Below, piece after piece: positions 58,780-64,000 of a stretch of DNA of 64,000 nt. Made by a program: the position numbers and the translations under genes. Source of the stretch: Falsihalocynthiibacter halioticoli. Lineage in GTDB: Bacteria > Pseudomonadota > Alphaproteobacteria > Rhodobacterales > Rhodobacteraceae. Positions within the stretch are counted from its first letter, which is position 1, and every line of letters begins with the position of its first letter. The DNA lies in NCBI RefSeq assembly GCF_025802015.1, contig NZ_JAOYFC010000002.1, forward strand, positions 620,001-684,000. Direction: 5' to 3'. The notes beneath the pieces are model-generated. The model ran no database searches, was not told where the DNA came from, and worked only from the letters and a program-made list of their open reading frames with translations.

Positions 58780-61242
58780 ATGAAGCATACCAGCCCCCTT
58801 ACAATAAATGTCTCTGGCATGAACTGCGCTTCTTGTGTTGGGCGGGTTGAAAAGGCGCTCCAAAACCTGCGCGGGGTACAGTCGGCATCCGCAAATCTCG
58901 CCACGCAACAAGTTTCGATCAGTGGTTCTGATGAGATTGACGTCATTGAGATTGAAAATGCTCTTAGAAAAGCTGGCTACCCCGCAGAAGTCACAACAGT
59001 AACACTCGCGATATCTTCGATGAGTTGTGCATCCTGCGTCTCGCGCGTCGAGAAGGCATTGTCATCGGTTCCCGGCGTTCGTTCAGCAACGGTAAATTTG
59101 GCGACGGAAACGGCTTATATAGAGTACGTGGTTGGCACAACAACACCACAGAGCATTGCATCCGCGGCCACCGCTGTGGGCTATCCTGCTCGGCCAGTCA
59201 CAGAAGCTTCCAAGGCATCTTCCACAGCCGATGACGCCTACAACGGGCTCAAACGTCAAACGATCATTGCCGCGCTTCTCGCCACTCCTGTGTTTGTACT
59301 GGAAATGGGCGGTCACCTATTCCCGCCGTTTCACCATTTCATCATGGCCACATTGGGCATGCAAAACAGCTACTTGATTCAATTTGCGTTAACTACAGCA
59401 GTTCTACTTGGGCCTGGGCGACAGTTCTACACCAAAGGGATCCCAGCTCTACTTCGTGGTGCGCCGGATATGAACTCCTTGGTCGCGCTTGGAACACTTG
59501 CCGCCTATTGCTTTTCGATTGTCACAACATTTGCACCGCAAATTCTGCCGCAAGGCACAGCGAATGTGTATTTCGAAGCGGCCGCCGTTATCGTTGTATT
59601 AATACTTGTGGGCCGAACGCTGGAAGCCCGCGCAAAGGGCCGCACGGGCGCAGCAATCCAACGACTTCTCAATCTTCAGCCCAAACAAGCGCGTGTTGAA
59701 CGAAAAGGTAAACTCACCAATGTAAATGTCGACGAGGTCGCTCCGGGAGATACGGTCCACCTCTATCCGGGCGAGCAAATTCCGGTTGACGGAGACGTCC
59801 TTTCCGGCAGCAGTTACGTTGACGAAAGCATGGTCACCGGGGAGCCAATTCCTGTCGAAAAATCCAAAGATGACACTGTCATCGGCGGAACAATCAATGG
59901 CGCAGGAAGTCTAGTTTTCAAGGCGACCACGACGGGCGAGGCCTCTGTCCTCGCACGGATTGTGGCGCTCGTTCAATCGGCGCAGGCTGCCAAACTGCCA
60001 ATCCAGAGCGTCGTGGATAAGATCACAGCTTGGTTCGTACCGGCTGTTCTTCTCGCTGCGTTTGTCACCGTGGTCGCCTGGCTCATTTTCGGCCCGGCGC
60101 CTGCTCTTAGTTTCGCACTTGTGGCAGGAGTGTCGGTTCTTATCATTGCTTGCCCTTGTGCCATGGGTCTGGCCACACCAACGTCAATCATGGTTGGCAC
60201 AGGACGCGCGGCAGAGCTTGGCGTCTTGTTCCGAAAAGGTGATGCGCTGCAATCGCTCGACGCGGTCAGCGCCATAGCCTTTGATAAAACAGGAACGCTA
60301 ACCAAGGGCAAACCCGAACTCACGGACATAATCCTCGCTGAAGGCTTTGAGGAAGCTGAAGTACTGGCCAAAGTTGCCGCCGTCGAAGCTTTTTCGGAGC
60401 ATCCGATTGCCAAGGCCATCGTCAACGAAGCGACCATGCGAGACTTGCCCACTCTACATGCAGATCAATTCAAATCTAAGACAGGTTTCGGCATTCAAGC
60501 GCGCGTTGAATGCGTTGAAGTCATGGTCGGTGCGGAGCGGCTGTTTCAAACTGAAAACATAGAACTTGGCGGGCTCAATGACAAAGCGGCTCAGCTCGCC
60601 AATCAAGGAAAAACGCCTATCTACGCCGCAATTGACGGGAAAATCGTTGCCATCCTCGCCGTTGCCGACCCAATTAAAGAAACGGCCAAATCTGCAATTT
60701 CTTCGCTTAAACAACGCGGCTTACATATCGCGATGATAACGGGCGACGCTAAAGAAACGGCCCAAGCCATTGGCGCAGAACTCGGAATTACCGATATTGT
60801 CGCCGAGGTTACGCCAGAAGGAAAAACCGAAGCGATCAAATCACTTAAATCCAAACACGAGGGTTTGGCCTTTGTGGGGGACGGCATAAATGATGCCCCT
60901 GCTCTCGCCGAAGCAGATGTCGGCATTGCAATCGGTACAGGCACCGACATAGCGATCGAAGCCGCTGACGTTGTGCTCATGAAAGGCGATGTAACCAATG
61001 TCGTTACAGCATTGGACCTTAGCGCAAAAACCCTTCAAAACATCCGGCAAAACCTGTTTTGGGCTTTCGCCTATAACACGCTACTCATCCCTGTTGCCGC
61101 TGGGGTGTTCTATCCAGCCTTCGGGGTTTTGCTCTCGCCAATATTTGCGGCCGGAGCCATGTCGCTATCGAGCGTTTTCGTTCTAAGTAACGCTTTACGG
61201 CTTAGAAACGCTGCAGCACCAAGCGTCACATCAGGAGGTTGA
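58780..61242 (+). CDS. copA: Copper-exporting P1B-type ATPase CopA
   Basis: 820 aa. Two N-terminal heavy-metal domains with GMNCASC (about 13) and SMSCASC (about 84), the membrane copper motif CPC in ACPCAMGLATPTS (about 456), DKTGTLTKGKPELT phosphorylation site (about 502), SEHPIAKAI (HP motif) and GDGINDAPALAEADVGIA. It pumps Cu(I) out of the cytoplasm. Controlled by the CueR-type promoter just upstream; cueR starts one base after its stop. Confidence 0.96.
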   Translation: MKHTSPLTINVSGMNCASCVGRVEKALQNLRGVQSASANLATQQVSISGSDEIDVIEIENALRKAGYPAEVTTVTLAISSMSCASCVSRVEKALSSVPGVRSATVNLATETAYIEYVVGTTTPQSIASAATAVGYPARPVTEASKASSTADDAYNGLKRQTIIAALLATPVFVLEMGGHLFPPFHHFIMATLGMQNSYLIQFALTTAVLLGPGRQFYTKGIPALLRGAPDMNSLVALGTLAAYCFSIVTTFAPQILPQGTANVYFEAAAVIVVLILVGRTLEARAKGRTGAAIQRLLNLQPKQARVERKGKLTNVNVDEVAPGDTVHLYPGEQIPVDGDVLSGSSYVDESMVTGEPIPVEKSKDDTVIGGTINGAGSLVFKATTTGEASVLARIVALVQSAQAAKLPIQSVVDKITAWFVPAVLLAAFVTVVAWLIFGPAPALSFALVAGVSVLIIACPCAMGLATPTSIMVGTGRAAELGVLFRKGDALQSLDAVSAIAFDKTGTLTKGKPELTDIILAEGFEEAEVLAKVAAVEAFSEHPIAKAIVNEATMRDLPTLHADQFKSKTGFGIQARVECVEVMVGAERLFQTENIELGGLNDKAAQLANQGKTPIYAAIDGKIVAILAVADPIKETAKSAISSLKQRGLHIAMITGDAKETAQAIGAELGITDIVAEVTPEGKTEAIKSLKSKHEGLAFVGDGINDAPALAEADVGIAIGTGTDIAIEAADVVLMKGDVTNVVTALDLSAKTLQNIRQNLFWAFAYNTLLIPVAAGVFYPAFGVLLSPIFAAGAMSLSSVFVLSNALRLRNAAAPSVTSGG

Positions 61243-61243
61243 G

Positions 61244-61630
61244 ATGAACATCAAAGACGCCGCAAAGCTGACGGACCTTACCTCAAAAACAATACGATAC
61301 TACGAAGATATCGGCCTCGTCAGCCCCCAGCGCCATGCAAACGGGTACCGTGATTTTGACACCAAAGATGTGCACAAACTCGGTTTTGTCAGCCGCGCCA
61401 GAGCTCTAGGGTTTTCAATTGAGGACTGCCGAACTCTGCTGGCGCTTTGGGAGGATGAAAACCGTGCAAACGCGGACGTCCGAGCCGTTGCACAAGAGCA
61501 TTTGGACCTGATCGAAGAGAAAATCGAGAAGCTTCAAGAGATGCGTTCAACGCTCACCAAACTCGTTTCCGAATGCGCTTCCGGCTCTCGTTCGGATTGC
61601 CCGATCCTCGCGTCTTTAAGCCCCTCCTGA
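61244..61630 (+). CDS. cueR: Copper-responsive MerR-family regulator CueR
   Basis: 128 aa. N-terminal winged helix (NIKDAAKLTDLTSKTIRYYEDIGLV) and coiled coil; copper-binding cysteines C111 and C119 in ECASGSRSDCPIL, the C-x7-C pattern of CueR. GGAGG precedes the ATG within the end of copA. It activates copA and itself when copper rises. It differs clearly from the ZntR-like regulator at 12820, which has extra cysteines. Confidence 0.93.
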   Translation: MNIKDAAKLTDLTSKTIRYYEDIGLVSPQRHANGYRDFDTKDVHKLGFVSRARALGFSIEDCRTLLALWEDENRANADVRAVAQEHLDLIEEKIEKLQEMRSTLTKLVSECASGSRSDCPILASLSPS

Positions 61631-61746
61631 TGCGCCACATTCTCGACAGGTTTTGCGAGATTTGACACAAAGATATCCCAGTCAGACCGCTTTCCGGCTC
61701 CAATGTCTGTGCAAAACAGACAGACGCCGAAAAGGGACAAACATTA

Positions 61747-62484
61747 ATGCCGTTCAAAGCCTCCGACTTACTGGCTGATCTCAACGATCAAAACAGACTT
61801 CCAGCTAACAGCGACCCAGATATCGCAGGCTTTATTGCCAATCGTTGCAAACGCTCATTTCACCCCGAGCTTCAACAAGGACTTGCTTCGCTCTCTGGAC
61901 TTGCGGCAGGCACACGAATTCTTACGGATTTGGGACCATCACCAATTGAGAACATCCGGCCGGGCGACAGGGTGCGCACAAAAGCCGGCGGATATGCACA
62001 GGTCAAGGCAGTTGGCAAATACGACATCCAGCCAAAAGATATTGCATGCTGCCCGACCTTGCGGCCCATCGTTGTTCCCGCCGGAACATTCGGCAATGTT
62101 GCGCCTTTGAAAGTCATGCCATCTGTTGAGTTTCTTATCCAAAGCGAGCGTGCGTGTATTCTATTTGAGACTGGTAAGGTTTTGGTGAATGCTCATTCCT
62201 GCCTCGATTATCACGGTGTCGACTTCTATTCTGCGCAAAGGACTTCGGTTTTCCACGTTTTGTCGTTCGACAATGAAGAGGTGATCAACGCAGATGGCGC
62301 TTGGGTGTCATCCGGTCCGAGGCTTGCCCGTTCGTCAACACCACACCGCCGCGTTCACTGGATTGGGGAGCCAACACAAGGCTCTGCTTTCTCTGAGTAC
62401 CGGCGCCTAAGCCGCTATGAAACGCGCCTACTTCTAGGGAGAGCGGCGCGCGGCATGCGGAATGTTAGTTTGAAAGCGGCCTAG
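61747..62484 (+). CDS. Hint-domain protein lacking the catalytic cysteine
   Basis: 245 aa. Residues about 48-190 follow the Hint (hedgehog/intein-like) domain of alphaproteobacterial secreted proteins: LAAGTRILTDLGPSPIENIRPGDRV-type block, AQVKAVGKYDI and KVLVNAHSCLDY. In active Hint domains the first residue is cysteine (as in CFVAGT); here the position is alanine (GLAAGTRI), so self-cleavage looks lost. The C-terminus is basic. It is not preceded by a signal peptide. Function unknown. Confidence 0.75.
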   Translation: MPFKASDLLADLNDQNRLPANSDPDIAGFIANRCKRSFHPELQQGLASLSGLAAGTRILTDLGPSPIENIRPGDRVRTKAGGYAQVKAVGKYDIQPKDIACCPTLRPIVVPAGTFGNVAPLKVMPSVEFLIQSERACILFETGKVLVNAHSCLDYHGVDFYSAQRTSVFHVLSFDNEEVINADGAWVSSGPRLARSSTPHRRVHWIGEPTQGSAFSEYRRLSRYETRLLLGRAARGMRNVSLKAA

Positions 62485-62492
62485 CGCGCCTC

Positions 62493-62618
62493 TTAGTCAA
62501 GGCGTACCGACGGACTCGCATACTCTTCTGCGCTCGACTTACCGATTTTCCCGAGAGAGAAGCTGGCGACAACGGAAATCACTGCGATCAAAACTGCTGC
62601 GGATGCGATAACTTTCAT
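62493..62618 (-). CDS. Small membrane protein at the end of the formate dehydrogenase operon
   Basis: 41 aa: one hydrophobic helix (MKVIASAAVLIAVISVVASFSLG) and a short polar tail ending ASPSVRLD. Its ATG overlaps the TGA of the gamma subunit gene (ATGA), so it is coupled to it. Possibly a small accessory subunit of the formate dehydrogenase complex. No known family recognised. Confidence 0.6.
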   Translation of the reverse strand: MKVIASAAVLIAVISVVASFSLGKIGKSSAEEYASPSVRLD

Positions 62619-63811
62619 TTTGCCTCTGCCGTTTCATCTTCATTGGGTTGCTTTTCTTCAATGCTTTCAACCCATAGAGAGTGGTGCTCACGCGCCCATT
62701 GCTTTTCAACTTCGCCCGAACCAACCGCCGCAAAGGCGCCTTCCATCCCGACTGAACCGATATAGATATGCGCAATCACGATGGCCATAAGAAAGAACGC
62801 CAAAACCGCGTGCCAAAGCTGCGCGAACTGCATGTCCTCTTGGGGTGAGAGCACAGTCGAAATCTCACCATATCCAACGATCTGCGGAAGGCCCGTAGCA
62901 TTCAGCATCTGGAATAAGGATTCAAACAGCGGAATAGAATGCGGAAACAGGAGCGAGACACCTGTGACCGAGATCGCGCTACCGAACAACACTACCGACC
63001 AGAAAATGACCTTCTGACCCGCGTTAAACCGCTTGGCGGGGGGATGTACGCCCTTTTTGAAGATCCCTCCCCCTTGAGCGATCCATTGAAGGTCTGCGCG
63101 ATTGGGAATGTTGTCTTTGGCCCAAACCACGACGATCATTATCAGCCCCAGTATAAACGCAAAGCTTACGTTGTTGTGGATCCATTTTGAGGCCAGAGCG
63201 AGCGTTGCGAAAGCGTCTTTCCCCAACCACGGTATTATCCACATCCGACCGAGAAGTGAGATCAAACCCGTCACTCCAAGCAGAATAAACGATATGCCAA
63301 GAATCCAATGTCCCATGCGCTCAATCGTATTGAAACGAAGGATCGTCTCGCCGGTTTTCTCGCCATCAATTCGAATTTTGCCGCGGATTAGATAGAATAG
63401 AACAAGCAGAAGGATAGTTCCGAGCAATAGGTAACTTCCAAATGGGGCCAACACGTCACGTCGGAACTCAAGCCACCACATGCCACCGCTTTGGATAACG
63501 CTTTTGGCGGCTTCCCCTCCGGTGGAGACCGTCACATTCGCGGAACCATACCGAAGCGCGCGCCATAGGTCCGGATCAGAGGCGCCACCGAGCGTTCCAA
63601 GTTGATCGGTGATCGCGGCACCTTCTGTATTTCCTGTGACATCTCGGCGGAAACTATCATCAATGACGATCTTCTGTTGCCGCGCCATGATGTCTTCGAG
63701 CGTTTGCGCGCCGCCGGTTGCACTTCTGTCTGTGCTTTGTGCAAAAACGCCCGCTGGCTGTACTATGATCAGCACGAACGAGAGAAGAATTCCAAGTAAA
63801 AATCGTAGCAT
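62615..63811 (-). CDS. fdoI: Formate dehydrogenase cytochrome b (gamma) subunit
   Basis: 398 aa from the ATG at 63811 (signal peptide LRFLLGILLSFVLIIVQPAGVFA). An added N-terminal periplasmic segment (about 24-110) precedes the four-helix di-heme cytochrome b core with heme histidines in RMGHWILGISF, KWIHNNVSFAFI and LWHAVLAFF. It passes electrons from formate oxidation to quinone. The beta subunit gene lies 66 bases upstream on the same strand. Confidence 0.88.
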   Translation of the reverse strand: MLRFLLGILLSFVLIIVQPAGVFAQSTDRSATGGAQTLEDIMARQQKIVIDDSFRRDVTGNTEGAAITDQLGTLGGASDPDLWRALRYGSANVTVSTGGEAAKSVIQSGGMWWLEFRRDVLAPFGSYLLLGTILLLVLFYLIRGKIRIDGEKTGETILRFNTIERMGHWILGISFILLGVTGLISLLGRMWIIPWLGKDAFATLALASKWIHNNVSFAFILGLIMIVVVWAKDNIPNRADLQWIAQGGGIFKKGVHPPAKRFNAGQKVIFWSVVLFGSAISVTGVSLLFPHSIPLFESLFQMLNATGLPQIVGYGEISTVLSPQEDMQFAQLWHAVLAFFLMAIVIAHIYIGSVGMEGAFAAVGSGEVEKQWAREHHSLWVESIEEKQPNEDETAEAK

Positions 63812-63876
63812 ATGCACCCCGAAAAACATCGAGCATGGGCGAACCACTGTCCGCCCTATTGCCATTTTGCGGGTTA

Positions 63877-64000
63877 TCAACCGCCCTTCAATCCGTAGGC
63901 AGTTCCCCAGCCCCAAGCTCCGGCACCGAAGCCTCGCGCCACAACACGCTCGCGATAAATTTCGGAAACGGTGTCGCCATCCCCTGCAAGAAGCGCCTTT
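63877..64000 (-). CDS. Formate dehydrogenase beta (Fe-S) subunit, C-terminal end
   Basis: Partial: the window edge cuts the gene. The last 40 residues read KALLAGDGDTVSEIYRERV then VARGFGAGAWGWGTAYGL and stop at 63877-63879. This resembles the tail of the 4Fe-4S beta subunit of formate dehydrogenases (LLAGDG, AWGWxTAY). Position before the gamma subunit fits. The iron-sulfur motifs lie outside the window. Confidence 0.65.
   Translation of the reverse strand, partial: KALLAGDGDTVSEIYRERVVARGFGAGAWGWGTAYGLKGG

Noticed and set aside
58624..58911. Minus-strand frame across the copA start
   Set aside because: It would run through the CueR promoter and the first copA codons; a shadow.
61747..62484. 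Active intein or hedgehog-type autoprocessing protein
   Set aside because: The nucleophilic cysteine at the start of the Hint fold is missing.
1..64000. CRISPR arrays or rRNA genes
   Set aside because: No regularly spaced direct repeats of 25-40 bases and no rRNA-like conserved segments were seen.

Overview
The window looks like DNA from an alphaproteobacterium of the Rhodobacterales (Roseobacter-type) group. That is inferred from protein character: an MntR of the Gram-negative type, B12-controlled CbtAB, a VirB/VirD4 set of Agrobacterium type, a three-subunit formate dehydrogenase of the marine roseobacter kind, and GC-rich coding sequence. No rRNA, complete tRNA or CRISPR array is visible. 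I ran no database search; family assignments rest on motifs and overall resemblance.

Layout. (1) 55-4865: a minus-strand operon (di-heme MauG/CcpA-like cytochrome, PhnD-like binding protein, PhnC-like ATPase, PhnE-like permease) divergent from mntR, with an inverted repeat TTAGCC-TT-GGCTAA in the shared promoter. (2) 4952-7177: a cobalamin riboswitch driving cbtB-cbtA and a His-rich periplasmic protein, with a separate DUF1636 gene. (3) 7443-14953: a metal/thiol island. Leftward are two SCO proteins, BdbC/DsbB, a DsbA-like protein, PCuAC, an M23 peptidase, DUF411 and lspA; rightward are a ZntR-like MerR regulator, a transglutaminase and a broken czcD-like gene. Three similar MerR-type operators sit in front of the three transcription units. 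(4) 15482-26380: a full VirB1-VirB11 type IV secretion operon. (5) 26381-38547: cargo consisting of an RND efflux pair, an IS5-family element, a glutamate decarboxylase with an aspartate:alanine-exchanger-type antiporter, and an eroded IS21 copy. (6) 38737-44735: VirD4, a VirD2-like relaxase, a MobC-like protein, three small genes and an ArdC-like antirestriction protein, all leftward, with a candidate oriT at 43041-43081. (7) 45254-49924: a cut-off gene with its coupled partner, a HipB-like gene with a nonsense codon, an AbiEi/AbiEii toxin-antitoxin pair and a winged-helix replication-type protein. (8) 50160-50208: the 3' part of a tRNA-Cys gene without its 5' half. (9) 50404-64000: chromosome-like genes: a sugar ABC transporter, an MDR oxidoreductase with a divergent LysR, a phospholipase-D-like protein, copA-cueR, a Hint-domain protein and formate dehydrogenase genes.

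Main interpretation. The tRNA-Cys 3' fragment on the plus strand, with conjugation genes to its left and ordinary metabolic genes to its right, has the geometry of one end (attR) of an integrative conjugative element. The integrase and the intact tRNA-Cys would then lie left of this window. The conjugation system is modular: a nearly identical 16-bp palindrome (15 of 16 bases) lies upstream of both the virB operon and the mob operon, suggesting one regulator for both. The cargo is strongly biased to metals (Co, Cu, Zn-like), periplasmic thiol handling, efflux and acid or glutamate stress.

Least familiar parts: the MntR-linked cytochrome/PhnCDE-like operon, the MerR-controlled copper/thiol module with a transglutaminase, the GAD/exchanger pair with an unusual partner, and two pairs of 18-bp palindromes with the same 27-bp spacing in front of the toxin-antitoxin region.
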